64,000 bases of DNA from UM-FILTER-47-13 sp964445195. GTDB taxonomy: Bacteria; Pseudomonadota; Alphaproteobacteria; Micavibrionales; Micavibrionaceae. A model generated the notes under the pieces. That model did no database searches. It worked only from the letters and a program-made list of their open reading frames with translations, and had not been told where the DNA came from. Location of the stretch: the NCBI GenBank assembly GCA_964445195.1, contig CAYUKA010000008.1, forward strand, positions 9,823 to 73,822, given 5' to 3'. Shown piece after piece: positions 16,782 through 26,062 of this stretch (within the stretch, counting starts at the first letter, position 1; every line of letters starts with the position of its first letter). Both the position numbers and the translations under genes were made by a program.

Positions 16782-18501
16782 ACTTGTGTGTTTTGTCGCG
16801 GCTGACGCTCATTGTCTCTTCCAGCAGCAGCACGGCCTGTGTGGCGGCGTCATGGAACGGCAGGAACACCAGATCAGCGCCGCGGGCTTTCAAAATATCG
16901 CGGTCATGCGGATGTTGCGTGGACACCGCAATGCCCCTGGTGTAATCGTTGGCGCGCAGGCTGTCGATCAGCGTCAGGCGGGGGTCCTCATGGGTCAGGC
17001 CGATATCGTGTTGCGGCATGGCTGAAATGACCCACTTGACGTGCTGGAGCGGCAAGGTGCCGATAAAGGCCGGGTCGCAGGCATCGCCATAAATAGCCCT
17101 ATGGCCCTGCCGGTTCCAGCGCCTGACTTCCTGCGGGTTGAAATCAACGGCGAGCAGGCGGAAGCCTTTTTCCTGCAAATGACGGGCGATGATCTGGCCG
17201 TAACGGCCAAGGCCAAATAAAATCACGTCATAGCCATGCGCCTGTTCATCAAAATGCTCGTCAATCGCTTGTTCGCGGTGCGGGATTTTGCGCTCGAACA
17301 GGCCCAGAAACGACTCCAGGCTGTTATACAGCGTGTGGGAATAGGTGATCATATAGACCGACAGCGATATCGTGATCAGGCCGACGAGCGTCACCAGCCC
17401 AAGAGCGTCGGCGTTGACATGGCCAAGCGTTAAACCCATCGCGATAAAGATCAGTGAAAATTCGCTGATCTGGGCGACGGTCAGGCCGGCCAGAAAGCCG
17501 GTACGCTTGCGGTAGCCCATCGCGCCCATGATCGCCAGAACGATCAGCGGGTTGCCGACCAGAACGAATAACGAGAAGACCAGCGCCGGCGCCAGCTGGG
17601 CGCCGAGCAGGCTCAGGTCGAGCTGTGAGCCGAGCGCGATAAAAAAGAACAGCAGCAGGAAGTCGCGCAATGCCGACAGGCGGGCGATAATTGCCTCTCT
17701 GAAGGGCGTCGAGGCAAGGGAGACCCCGGCCAGCAATCCGCCCAGCTCCTTACTGAAGCCGAAATGGCTGCCGAGCGCGGCCAGCAGCGCAGCCCAGGCG
17801 ATGGCGAACGTGATCAGCAGTTCGGGCGAGCGGGCGATACGGGAGAGCAGCGGCGTGGCGGCGAAGCGGATAAACAGCGCCACCAGCCCCAGCATAATCA
17901 GGCCGTACAGCAGGACGGTGCCGATCTGCGACCATACGGTGGCGTCTGCCGCGTTGTCGGCGGCGCTGATGCCGAAGGATGACAGCACCATCATCGCCAG
18001 CACGACCACCAGGTCCTGCACGATCAAAAAGCCGATCGCGATACGGCCGTGCAGTGAATCAACCTCGCGCTTGTCGGACAGCAGCTTGACGATAATAATC
18101 GTGCTGGAAAAGGTCAGCGCGACCGCGACATAGATCGATGTCACAATGTCCAGCCCCAGCGCCAGCCCGATCATAAAGCCGATGACCGAGGTGAAGGTTA
18201 CCTGTCCCAGCCCGGTGGCCAGGGCCACCGGCCCCAATGTGCGCACGAGTTTCAGGTCAAGCTTTAACCCGACCAGAAAGAGCAGCACGGCAATGCCCAG
18301 CTCGGCCAGCAACTTGACGTTTTCTTCTGATTGCACGACTCCGAGCACCGACGGCCCGGCGAGGATGCCAACGGCAATGAAGCTGACAATCATAGGCTGG
18401 CGCAGCAACAGGCCGATAAAGCCGACCACGCCGGCAAGGGCCAGCAATGCGGCCATTTCGTAGAAGGGAGAGCTATGGATGAGTGCGATGAGATCAGGCA
18501 C
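16780..18501 (-). CDS. Kef-type monovalent cation:proton antiporter with a TrkA-N domain
   Basis: A 573-residue CPA2-family antiporter. About twelve hydrophobic segments fill residues 10-390, including FLVGLKLDLKLVRTLGPVAL and the acidic residue stretches typical of this exchanger fold. A Rossmann RCK/TrkA-N domain starts near residue 415 (DVILFGLGRYGQIIARHL, the GxGxxG NAD-binding loop). It resembles YbaL/KefB proteins that exchange K+ or Na+ for H+ under nucleotide control. The KefC-type glutathione-adduct regulation cannot be confirmed. It runs opposite to the ABC exporter; the small membrane protein and mutL lie upstream on the same strand. Confidence 0.88.
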   Translation of the reverse strand: MPDLIALIHSSPFYEMAALLALAGVVGFIGLLLRQPMIVSFIAVGILAGPSVLGVVQSEENVKLLAELGIAVLLFLVGLKLDLKLVRTLGPVALATGLGQVTFTSVIGFMIGLALGLDIVTSIYVAVALTFSSTIIIVKLLSDKREVDSLHGRIAIGFLIVQDLVVVLAMMVLSSFGISAADNAADATVWSQIGTVLLYGLIMLGLVALFIRFAATPLLSRIARSPELLITFAIAWAALLAALGSHFGFSKELGGLLAGVSLASTPFREAIIARLSALRDFLLLFFFIALGSQLDLSLLGAQLAPALVFSLFVLVGNPLIVLAIMGAMGYRKRTGFLAGLTVAQISEFSLIFIAMGLTLGHVNADALGLVTLVGLITISLSVYMITYSHTLYNSLESFLGLFERKIPHREQAIDEHFDEQAHGYDVILFGLGRYGQIIARHLQEKGFRLLAVDFNPQEVRRWNRQGHRAIYGDACDPAFIGTLPLQHVKWVISAMPQHDIGLTHEDPRLTLIDSLRANDYTRGIAVSTQHPHDRDILKARGADLVFLPFHDAATQAVLLLEETMSVSRDKTHK

Positions 18502-18531
18502 CGTGTTCCCCGTCTGTATTTGTTCCTGCGC

Positions 18532-19068
18532 CTAAAACCATGCTTTGACATCGCCGATGCGGTGGCCTTTCAGGGCGCGTGACAGGCCCTTGGTCAGCCG
18601 GTAGGCGAGATAAATCACGACTGGTCCTGCGGCGATCGCCGTACCGGTCAGGAAATAGGGCATGTTGGCCGCGATAAATTCGTCCATACAGGGTTTAACG
18701 GCGGCTTCTATTGCCGCCATGTCGGCATCGGCAGATACCGCCCCGGTACAGTTGAACAGCGCCGCCGGATCGTAAACGCCAAGCAAATAAATGGTGGCTA
18801 CGGTCATACCGATCAGCGCGAACAGCCCGGCGATCCAGATTGTGCGGATGATAAAGGTCATATGATCGACAGTCAGGCTGTTTGGTTCGGCCCTGCCGCG
18901 GATGACATAGGCGGCGATCCAGACACCCAGAAACATGGCCATCGCCACGGCGGCCGCGGCGGCAACGGGGAGGAAGGAAATAATCAGCGACACAGCCAAT
19001 ACAGCGTAAATATTGGTAATCAGCTTGGTTGCGGACGGTTGGTTGTCCGTTGTGTTCTCGGTGGTCAT
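18532..19068 (-). CDS. Small integral membrane protein (COG3671/DUF4870-like)
   Basis: A 178-residue protein with four hydrophobic segments: about residues 18-35, 38-55, 75-97 and 138-158. The segment DHMTFIIRTIWIAGLFALIG resembles the His-x3-F-x-I-R-T-F-W pattern of the uncharacterised membrane family COG3671/DUF4870. This is a by-eye match and moderate at best. The start codon comes 2 bases after the mutL stop codon, so it is translated from the mutL transcript. Two Cys residues in the loop between segments 3 and 4 could form a disulfide if that loop is periplasmic. The function is unknown. Confidence 0.65.
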   Translation of the reverse strand: MTTENTTDNQPSATKLITNIYAVLAVSLIISFLPVAAAAAVAMAMFLGVWIAAYVIRGRAEPNSLTVDHMTFIIRTIWIAGLFALIGMTVATIYLLGVYDPAALFNCTGAVSADADMAAIEAAVKPCMDEFIAANMPYFLTGTAIAAGPVVIYLAYRLTKGLSRALKGHRIGDVKAWF

Positions 19069-19070
19069 GC

Positions 19071-20861
19071 TCAGCGCCTTCCAAAAAGTTTTTCGATATC
19101 CTTGAGGTCCAGTTTAACCCAGGTCGGGCGGCCGTGATTGCACTGGCCCAAAGCCGGGGTCTGCTCCATCTGCCGCAGCAGGGCGTTCATCTCGGCGGCG
19201 TTCAGGCGGCGGCCGGACCGCACCGAACCGTGACAGGCCATGGTCGAGAGCACATGGTTGATCGCTTCGCCCAGACCGTCCGCCGTGTCATGCTCGGCCA
19301 GCTCGTCGGCAAGGTCGCGCACCAGCTTCTGGATATCGACTTTCTCACCGAGGATGGCGGGCAGCGCGCGGACCGCGACTGCGCAGGCGCCGAACGTATC
19401 AAGCTCCAGCCCCAGCATCGCCAGCTCCTCGCGGCAGCCAAGCAGGCGGGCGGCTTCGTCCTCCTGCATCTCAACGATTTCAGGGGTCAGCAGCCCTTGT
19501 CTGGCGACGCCCTGCGCGGCCATCTGCGCCTTGAAGCGTTCATAAACCAGCCGTTCATGCGCCGCGTGCTGGTCAACGATCACCAGCCCGTTGGCGCTCT
19601 GGGCGATAATGTAGTTTTCATGGATCTGTGCGCGGGCCGCGCCGAGCGGGTGGTCGTCCGTTACAGGCTCATGCTCGTCGATGGCTTCGGCGCGGGCGGC
19701 GGGGGCGAGGCCGGGAAACGGCGCGTAGGAGTCATGGATTTTTTCCGCCAGTCCGCTGTGGTTGTAAGCCGGTGCGGGACTGTTGTAAGTGCCGGCCCGC
19801 GACAGGGGCAGGGACGGGCCGCCCGAATGTGGCTGCGGTCGCAGCGCGCCAAGCGCCTGCTGCGAGACCGTTGTCGCAGTCTGTTGGCCGTTCTCATGCA
19901 GCGTGTGTTTGAGGGCGCTGACGATCAGGCCGCGCACCAGACCGGGATCGCGGAACCGGACCTCGGCCTTGGCCGGGTGGACGTTGACATCAACCGCCGC
20001 CGGGTCGAGCGTTAAAAACAGCGCCGCGACCGGGTGACGGCCGCCGGCCAGCAGGTCGGCATAAGCGCCGCGCAGCGCGCCGAACAACAGTTTATCGCGC
20101 ACAGGCCGGCCATTGACGAACAGGTACTGGTATTGTGCCGTGCCGCGGTTAAATGTCGGCAGGGCGGCATAGCCGGTTAAATGCACACCCTCGCGTTCAG
20201 CCTCAATGGCGAGCGCGTTCTCCGCGAAATCGCCGCCGATGATCGCGGCGAGCCGGTCTTTGCGGGAACCCGGCGCAAGTTTGAGCGCGGTCTTGCCGTC
20301 GTGGGACAGCGTAAAGGCAATGCCGGGAAAAGCCATGGCCAGGCGCATGATGCTGTCCTTGACGGCCATATATTCGGCGCGGTCGGATTTCAGGAATTTC
20401 AGCCGCGCCGGGGTGGCGTAAAACAGGTCGCGCACGTCGATCTGCGTGCCCTGCGGGTGGGCGCAGGGCGCGGGTACGCCTTTTTTACCGCCTTCCACGG
20501 CCACCTGCCAGGCTTCGCCATTCATAGAGGTTTTGACGGTCATCCGGCTGACCGCGCCGATCGCCGGCAGCGCTTCGCCGCGAAAACCGAGATGGTTGAT
20601 ATGGATCAGGTCGTCATCGGGCAATTTCGATGTGGCGTGGCGGTCGAGCGCGGCGGTGAGTTCATCCCGACTCATGCCGCTGCCATTGTCGCGGATGCGG
20701 ATCAGGCTTTTGCCGCCCGCGCGCAGTTCAATCTCAATACGGTCCGCGCCGGCATCGACCGCGTTTTCGGCCAGCTCCTTGACGGCGGCGGCCGGCCGTT
20801 CAATAACCTCGCCGGCGGCGATCTGGTTGACCAGTGTGTCGGGTAAATGACGAATGCGCAT
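19071..20861 (-). CDS. mutL: DNA mismatch repair protein MutL with endonuclease motif
   Basis: MutL couples mismatch recognition by MutS to strand removal. The 596-residue protein has the GHKL ATPase motifs IAAGEVIERPAAAVKELAEN, DNGSGM, ATSKL and GFRGEALPA in the first 100 residues. Near residue 427 the C-terminal domain contains DQHAAHERLVYE, which fits the DQHAx2Ex4E metal-binding motif of nicking MutL proteins in bacteria without MutH. The C-terminal QCNHGRPTW matches the QCPHGRP motif, with Asn for Pro. The start at 20861 begins MRIRHLPDTLVNQIAAGEVI, as usual. The gene is followed at once by the small membrane protein gene. Confidence 0.96.
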   Translation of the reverse strand: MRIRHLPDTLVNQIAAGEVIERPAAAVKELAENAVDAGADRIEIELRAGGKSLIRIRDNGSGMSRDELTAALDRHATSKLPDDDLIHINHLGFRGEALPAIGAVSRMTVKTSMNGEAWQVAVEGGKKGVPAPCAHPQGTQIDVRDLFYATPARLKFLKSDRAEYMAVKDSIMRLAMAFPGIAFTLSHDGKTALKLAPGSRKDRLAAIIGGDFAENALAIEAEREGVHLTGYAALPTFNRGTAQYQYLFVNGRPVRDKLLFGALRGAYADLLAGGRHPVAALFLTLDPAAVDVNVHPAKAEVRFRDPGLVRGLIVSALKHTLHENGQQTATTVSQQALGALRPQPHSGGPSLPLSRAGTYNSPAPAYNHSGLAEKIHDSYAPFPGLAPAARAEAIDEHEPVTDDHPLGAARAQIHENYIIAQSANGLVIVDQHAAHERLVYERFKAQMAAQGVARQGLLTPEIVEMQEDEAARLLGCREELAMLGLELDTFGACAVAVRALPAILGEKVDIQKLVRDLADELAEHDTADGLGEAINHVLSTMACHGSVRSGRRLNAAEMNALLRQMEQTPALGQCNHGRPTWVKLDLKDIEKLFGRR

Positions 20862-20997
20862 GATATCCCAGATTAGCGTGCAGCCCCGGCAGAGTCAGCC
20901 GTTTCGCAGGTGATGACTGACTGAAATGTGGATAAGTTGCGCGCCGGGGCCGAAACGCGGTAAAAGTCTGTAAGCCGTTCACATGGAGGGACAGAAT

Positions 20998-21717
20998 ATG
21001 AGTGAAGATACACAAAAGCTGGCCGTCGTGACCGGCGCAAGCCGCGGCTTTGGCCGGGCGCTGGCGCTGGGTCTGGCCGCGCGCGGTTACAAGGTAGCGC
21101 TCGGCGCCCGTACGCTGGATGAGCTGGCGTTACTGAAAGAGGAAATCGAGGAACAGGGGGGCGCCGCGCTGGTCCACCCTCTGGATGTCACATCCCCGGA
21201 CTCAATCAGGGCGTTTTACGAATTCGTAAAGCAGGAGGGCGGCACCGCCGACCTGCTGATCAACAATGCCGGCCTTGGCTATGCCCGGTCGCTGGCGGAG
21301 ATCAGCGAAGAGGAGATCAGCCGCACTTTCAATGTGAATGTGATGGGGACATTACTGATGACCAAGACGTTTCTTGATGATCTGGTCAGCCGCAGGGGGA
21401 TGATCATTAATATCGCTTCGGATGTCGGGCGGCGGCCGGTGAAGGATATGTCAGTTTATGTGGCGGCCAAGCATGCCGTGGTCGGTTTTTCGCATGCGCT
21501 GCTGCGCGAGGTCAAGGATCAGGGCGTTCGGGTCAGCGTGGTGCTGCCCGGTTCGATGCAGACAAGCTTCAATGACACGACCACGCCCGGCGCGGCCCCC
21601 GACCCGGATGCCATGGACCCGCGGGAGGCAGCCGATACAGTGCTGATGCTGGTTGATGCGCCGGACAGCGTCGTGATCGATGAAATCCAGTTCCGTTCGC
21701 CGCGTCAGGCCCTTTAA
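20998..21717 (+). CDS. Short-chain dehydrogenase/reductase (SDR)
   Basis: A 239-residue NAD(P)-dependent oxidoreductase of the classical SDR family. The cofactor loop is TGASRGFGRALALGL (TGxxxGxG), the NNAG motif is NNAGLGYA, the catalytic Ser is in NIASDVG, and the catalytic pair is YVAAK (Tyr-x3-Lys). The ATG at 20998 has GGAGGG 8-13 bases upstream, so the upstream ATG at 20983 is discarded. It is divergent from mutL and converges on the pentapeptide-repeat gene with only 3 bases between stop codons. The substrate is unknown; the family covers sugars, steroids and acyl intermediates. Confidence 0.9.
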   Translation: MSEDTQKLAVVTGASRGFGRALALGLAARGYKVALGARTLDELALLKEEIEEQGGAALVHPLDVTSPDSIRAFYEFVKQEGGTADLLINNAGLGYARSLAEISEEEISRTFNVNVMGTLLMTKTFLDDLVSRRGMIINIASDVGRRPVKDMSVYVAAKHAVVGFSHALLREVKDQGVRVSVVLPGSMQTSFNDTTTPGAAPDPDAMDPREAADTVLMLVDAPDSVVIDEIQFRSPRQAL

Positions 21718-21720
21718 CGA

Positions 21721-23034
21721 TTATTTGCGGTAGCGTTCGTCAAACAGCGCGCCTTTGGTCAGGGCGCCGGACAAGTCGGCGTTTTCCATCAGGGCACCGG
21801 ACAGGTCGGCCCGGCGTAAATCGCAGTCAATCAGCACGGCGTAAGACAGATCGGCCCCCTCCAGGATCGCGTCGGCCAGATTGGCCCCGCGCAGCACGGC
21901 GTAGCGCAGATTCGCCCCGGACAGATTGACGCGTTGCAGCCAGTCCGTGCCGTCATCATTGGTGAATTTCAGCGGCATCAGGTTGGCTTCGGCCAGGTCG
22001 GCGCGGGAAAGATTGGCGTTTTTCAACGAGGTGCCGCGCAGATCTGCATTTTTAAGATTACAGTCACGCAAATCCGAGCGGTCGAGCATGGCGCTTTGAA
22101 TTTGCGCGCCTTCAAGATTCTGTTGCAGGAAATTGCTGGCGACAGCCTTGATCGCCGTCAGCGGATAAGAGCCGAGGCCGAGGATGTGCCGCATATCATA
22201 ACCGCTTAAGTCAAGGCGTTTGCCGTCTTGGCCGGCGCTGGCCACCCATTTCGTGTGATGTTCGAGTAGCTCGGGCAGGGTTTCCTGCAGCTCTTCGATC
22301 AGGGCACCCATTTCATCTTCGTTCAGCGCGTCGTCCAGATTGGCGCCGCCGGTTTCCGTGGCTTCCAGAACGGTGCCGGTCATGATTGAAGCGGTCAGGT
22401 TGGCGTTGCGCAGGTTCGAGCCGGTAAAATCGGCATCGGTCAGGTTCGCGCCTTCTAGGTTCGCGCCGCTGAAGTCCGCATCTTTGACGATGATGCCGGA
22501 CAAATCGGCATCGGCAAAATCGGCGGCAGAGGCACGGGAGCCTGACATGTTGGTCTCGTGCATCTTGGCACCGCGGAAAATCGTTTTCTGTACCGGCGAT
22601 TTGCCATGAGAGTACGCCTTGTCGACCAGCGCGCCTTTTTCGCCGCGTTCCATCACCTTGCCTTCCCGCAGGTCGGCTTTTTCAAGGTCGGCGCCGGTCA
22701 GGTTCGCGCCGGCGACATAAGCGCCGCGGAAATCGGCGCGGGCAAAGCTGGCATTCTCCAGCTTGGCGTGGCGCATGTCACAGGCGAAAAAAGAGACGCC
22801 TTTGAAGGTGCCGCCTGACAGAATCGCGTCGACAAGAACTGAACCGGTAAAATCGGCCTGTGACAAATCGGCGCCGCGGAAATTCAGCCCGGTCATATCC
22901 TTGAATTTCAGAACAGCGCGCGCACCGCCGCGTATCCCTTTCAGGAAGGTGGCATGTTTCTTGATCACCTCGTCAAGTTCGCGCTGGGATACGATCTCCA
23001 GCCCCGAATCTATGGCGGGGGCGCTTTCGCTCAT
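21721..23034 (-). CDS. Pentapeptide-repeat protein
   Basis: A 437-residue protein made mainly of A(D/N)Lxx-type pentapeptide repeats, for example FRGADLSQADFTGSVL, NLTGADLEKADL, ADFSGANLEGANLTDADFTG and NLSRADLAEANL. They fold into a right-handed quadrilateral beta helix. Two repeat blocks (about residues 45-230 and 310-430) are separated by a non-repeat, mostly helical linker around residues 235-300 (ALIEELQETLPELLEHHTKW). There is no signal peptide, so it is probably cytoplasmic. Some relatives (Qnr, MfpA) mimic DNA and protect gyrase, but most have no known role and nothing here points to either. It is a single-gene unit. Confidence 0.88.
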   Translation of the reverse strand: MSESAPAIDSGLEIVSQRELDEVIKKHATFLKGIRGGARAVLKFKDMTGLNFRGADLSQADFTGSVLVDAILSGGTFKGVSFFACDMRHAKLENASFARADFRGAYVAGANLTGADLEKADLREGKVMERGEKGALVDKAYSHGKSPVQKTIFRGAKMHETNMSGSRASAADFADADLSGIIVKDADFSGANLEGANLTDADFTGSNLRNANLTASIMTGTVLEATETGGANLDDALNEDEMGALIEELQETLPELLEHHTKWVASAGQDGKRLDLSGYDMRHILGLGSYPLTAIKAVASNFLQQNLEGAQIQSAMLDRSDLRDCNLKNADLRGTSLKNANLSRADLAEANLMPLKFTNDDGTDWLQRVNLSGANLRYAVLRGANLADAILEGADLSYAVLIDCDLRRADLSGALMENADLSGALTKGALFDERYRK

Positions 23035-23112
23035 AAAAACCTCTTTTTGTTTCAGGCAGTTATAGCCATAGCCCTATTTTAGCCGATAATGATATAAAAA
23101 TTGATAAAGAAT

Positions 23113-24699
23113 TCAGGCTGCATGTTTCAGGCTGTGGGCAATGAAATCCTGCAGACCAGCGGTTGAGCAGTCGGTTTCGGCCGATTGACCGCTTAGTATT
23201 TGTTTTGCAAGCACTTTTCCGAGTTCAACGCCCCATTGATCGAAGCTGTTCAGGCCCCAGATTATGCCCTGGACGAAGATTTTATGCTCGTACAGCGCCA
23301 GCACCATACCAAGATGAAAGGCATCAAGGCGGCGCAGCAGGATCGTTGTGCTGGGCCGGTTGCCGGGGAAGACTTTCTGCGGGTCGCCGCCGGCCTCTTC
23401 AGCCGTTTGTCCGATCATCAGGGCGCGGGACTGTGCCAGCATGTTCGCGAGCAAGATGTCATGGTGCGTATCCGGCGCAGCGGCACTTTCGGCGGCGGCA
23501 ATAAAATCGCACGGGATCAGGGCGGTGCCCTGGTGAATCAGCTGGTAAAAGGCGTGCTGGCCGTTGGTGCCGGGCTGACCGAATACGACCGGGCCGGTTG
23601 GGTAATCGACAGGCTGCCCGTCACGGGTGATGCGCTTGCCGTTTGATTCCATATCGAGCTGTTGCAGGAAATCGGGCAGGCGGGCGAGATTTTGCGCATA
23701 GGGCAGCACCGCATGGCTTTCGGCGTCCCAGAAATTGCGGTACCAGACGCCGAGCAGCGCCAGGATCACCGGCATGTTGCTTTCCAGCGGGGCTTCGCGG
23801 AAATGGCGGTCCATAATATAAGCGCCGTCAAGCAGTGCGCGGAACTGATCGAAGCCGTGTGCGAGGCAGATCGACAGGCCGATCGCCGACCATAAACTGT
23901 AGCGCCCGCCGACCCAGTCGCGGAACGGGAACATGTTGGCCGGGTCGATGCCAAAGGCCCGCACGGCCTCTTCGTTGGTCGACAAGGCTACGAAATGGCG
24001 TGCAACCGCCGCCTCGTCGCCGTAATGGGCGAGCAGCCAGCGCCTGGCCTCTTCCGCATTGGCCAGCGTTTCCTGGGTGGTGAAGGTCTTGGAGGCGATG
24101 ATGAACAGCGTTGTTTCCGGATCGGCATCGGCCAGGGCGTGGGCCAGGTCGGCCGGATCAATATTGGATACGAACCGTGCCGTAATCACCGTATTTTTGT
24201 TTTCTTGCAAGGCCTCGCAGACCATGCGGGGACCGAGATCGGAGCCGCCGATTCCGATATTGATAACGGTTTTGAGCGGCTGGCCGCTATGGCCGGTCCA
24301 GCCGCCGCTGCGTACCGCGTCGCTGAACTCTTTCATCCGGGCCAGCGTTTGATGCACGAACGGCACGATATTTTCGCCGTTGGCGATGATCCCGGCAGTG
24401 TCCGGGGCGCGTAACGCTGTATGAAGGACCGCCCGGTTTTCGGTGTTGTTGACCGTTTCGCCGGCGAACATTTTATCACGCCATTTCTCGACCGCGCAGG
24501 CCCGGGCGAGGGCGGCAAGCAGGGTGACGGTTTCAGCCGTAATCCGGTGCTTGGAATAGTCGAGCAACAGACCTTCATGTTTGAGGCTGAACTGGCGGAA
24601 GCGGGCCGGGTCGGCGGCGAACAGGTCGCGCATGTGAATATCGTCCATAGTGCGGCGATGTTCCTGCAACGCGGTAAAAGCCGGCAGCTCATTCAACAT
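23113..24699 (-). CDS. pgi: Glucose-6-phosphate isomerase
   Basis: Interconverts glucose 6-phosphate and fructose 6-phosphate in glycolysis and gluconeogenesis. The 528-residue length is typical. Signature stretches are NIGIGGSDLGP, VGGRYSLWSAIGLSI, QQLDMESNGKR and SFDQWGVELGKVLAK, covering the substrate phosphate loop and the catalytic Glu and Lys. The start overlaps the end of the upstream M16 peptidase gene by 11 bases, so pgi is probably read from the end of the long minus-strand run that starts at lspA/ileS or earlier. Nothing is missing. Confidence 0.96.
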   Translation of the reverse strand: MLNELPAFTALQEHRRTMDDIHMRDLFAADPARFRQFSLKHEGLLLDYSKHRITAETVTLLAALARACAVEKWRDKMFAGETVNNTENRAVLHTALRAPDTAGIIANGENIVPFVHQTLARMKEFSDAVRSGGWTGHSGQPLKTVINIGIGGSDLGPRMVCEALQENKNTVITARFVSNIDPADLAHALADADPETTLFIIASKTFTTQETLANAEEARRWLLAHYGDEAAVARHFVALSTNEEAVRAFGIDPANMFPFRDWVGGRYSLWSAIGLSICLAHGFDQFRALLDGAYIMDRHFREAPLESNMPVILALLGVWYRNFWDAESHAVLPYAQNLARLPDFLQQLDMESNGKRITRDGQPVDYPTGPVVFGQPGTNGQHAFYQLIHQGTALIPCDFIAAAESAAAPDTHHDILLANMLAQSRALMIGQTAEEAGGDPQKVFPGNRPSTTILLRRLDAFHLGMVLALYEHKIFVQGIIWGLNSFDQWGVELGKVLAKQILSGQSAETDCSTAGLQDFIAHSLKHAA

Positions 24700-26062
24700 C
24701 GGGCAGGGTCTCCACTATTGTGTTCGGGCTCACGCCTTCCGGCTGTCCGACCAGGATGAAAGTCAGCGCCTCAGGCGCCAGCAGGCGGGCCGCCAGGTCC
24801 TGGATATCGGCGGCGGTTACGGCGTTGATATGATCGGCGCGGCGGTCAAGATAATCCACCGGCATGTCATCAAGCTGCAGGCCCAGCAGGATGCCGGCGA
24901 TACTGCCGGTTGAGGACAGGCTGAGCGGCAGCGAGCCGACGAGGTAAGACTGCGCCTTATCCAGCTCTTCGATTGTGACCGGCGTTTCGATCAGCCGTTG
25001 CCATTCCTGCCGGATCAGGCCGAGCATCTCGCCGACCGACTCGTTTTTGGTCGCGGTCGAGACGGTCAGGGCATCCAGATGCTCCATATCCATAAATGCG
25101 CTGTAAATGCCGTAAGTCAGGCCGCGTTTTTCGCGGATTTCTTCCATCAGGCGCGAGCCGAAGCCGGAACTGCCGAGAATGAAATTCATGACCATGCCGG
25201 TATAGTAATCCGGGTGGCCGCGGCCGATGCCGGGCTGGATGCCGCGGATAATTGTTTGCGGCATATCCTGTTCATACAGCACGGTCGTACCGGGATTCCG
25301 GACCGTGGTCGCCGGCACGGCCGGGACGGATGACCGGGCCGGCAGCGGTCCGAACACCTCGTCCAGCAGGGGTGCGAGTTCTGTTGCCGAAATCGCGCCG
25401 GTTACGCCAATGACCAGATTGTCGCGGCCGAGCCGGCCGGTGGCAAATGCGCGCAAATCGGCGATGGTGATCGCCTGCATTGTGGTCAGTGTGCCGCCGC
25501 TGTTTTTCGCGTAAGGGTGGCCTTCGAAGGCGGTGGCATTAAGCAGCCGCGCCGCCTTCCATTCCGGGCTGGCGAGTGAATTCCTGATTCGGGCGAGGTT
25601 GGCCGCCCGCATGCGTTCCACCGGCTCTTCGTCAAAGCGCGGCTCGTTCAGGGCCAGCCGCAACAGTTCAAAGGCCTTGTCCCTGTGCTTGACTAGTGTT
25701 TTGACAGAGCCGCCGAAATTGTCGCGGTTGGCGCTGAAACCCAGACTGATATTCAGGTCGGTCAGTGTTTTCTGGAAGCTCTGGCTGTCATAAGGACCGG
25801 CCCCTTCATCCATCGTGTTTGAAGCCAGCCGCGCCAGTCCCTGCCGGTCCGGCGGATCGCCGGCGGCGCCGGCGCCTTTGAACGAGAATTGCAGCGCGAT
25901 GATCGGCAGGCTGTGATCTTCGACCAGCCAGGCGCTGATGCCGCCGGGGCTTGTGACAGTCTGGATATCCAGCAACCGTTCATCATTCTGCACGTTATCC
26001 TGGGCATCGGTCGCCGCTGAGAGCAGTATAAAACAGAATAGAAACGAAACGATCAGTTTCAC
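24689..26062 (-). CDS. M16-family zinc peptidase homologue, non-catalytic partner
   Basis: A 457-residue exported protein with a signal peptide (residues 1-20, ending SAATDA). The M16 fold is visible in LPIIALQFSFKGAGAAGDPP, GLARLASNTMDEGAG and the C-terminal IREKRGLTYGIYSAFMDMEH. The HxxEH zinc motif is absent: the equivalent site reads LARLASNTMDEGA. It therefore probably pairs with the active subunit encoded just upstream (4-base overlap) to form a heterodimeric periplasmic peptidase, as in mitochondrial processing peptidase and PqqG-type pairs. The substrates are unknown. Confidence 0.88.
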   Translation of the reverse strand: MKLIVSFLFCFILLSAATDAQDNVQNDERLLDIQTVTSPGGISAWLVEDHSLPIIALQFSFKGAGAAGDPPDRQGLARLASNTMDEGAGPYDSQSFQKTLTDLNISLGFSANRDNFGGSVKTLVKHRDKAFELLRLALNEPRFDEEPVERMRAANLARIRNSLASPEWKAARLLNATAFEGHPYAKNSGGTLTTMQAITIADLRAFATGRLGRDNLVIGVTGAISATELAPLLDEVFGPLPARSSVPAVPATTVRNPGTTVLYEQDMPQTIIRGIQPGIGRGHPDYYTGMVMNFILGSSGFGSRLMEEIREKRGLTYGIYSAFMDMEHLDALTVSTATKNESVGEMLGLIRQEWQRLIETPVTIEELDKAQSYLVGSLPLSLSSTGSIAGILLGLQLDDMPVDYLDRRADHINAVTAADIQDLAARLLAPEALTFILVGQPEGVSPNTIVETLPDVE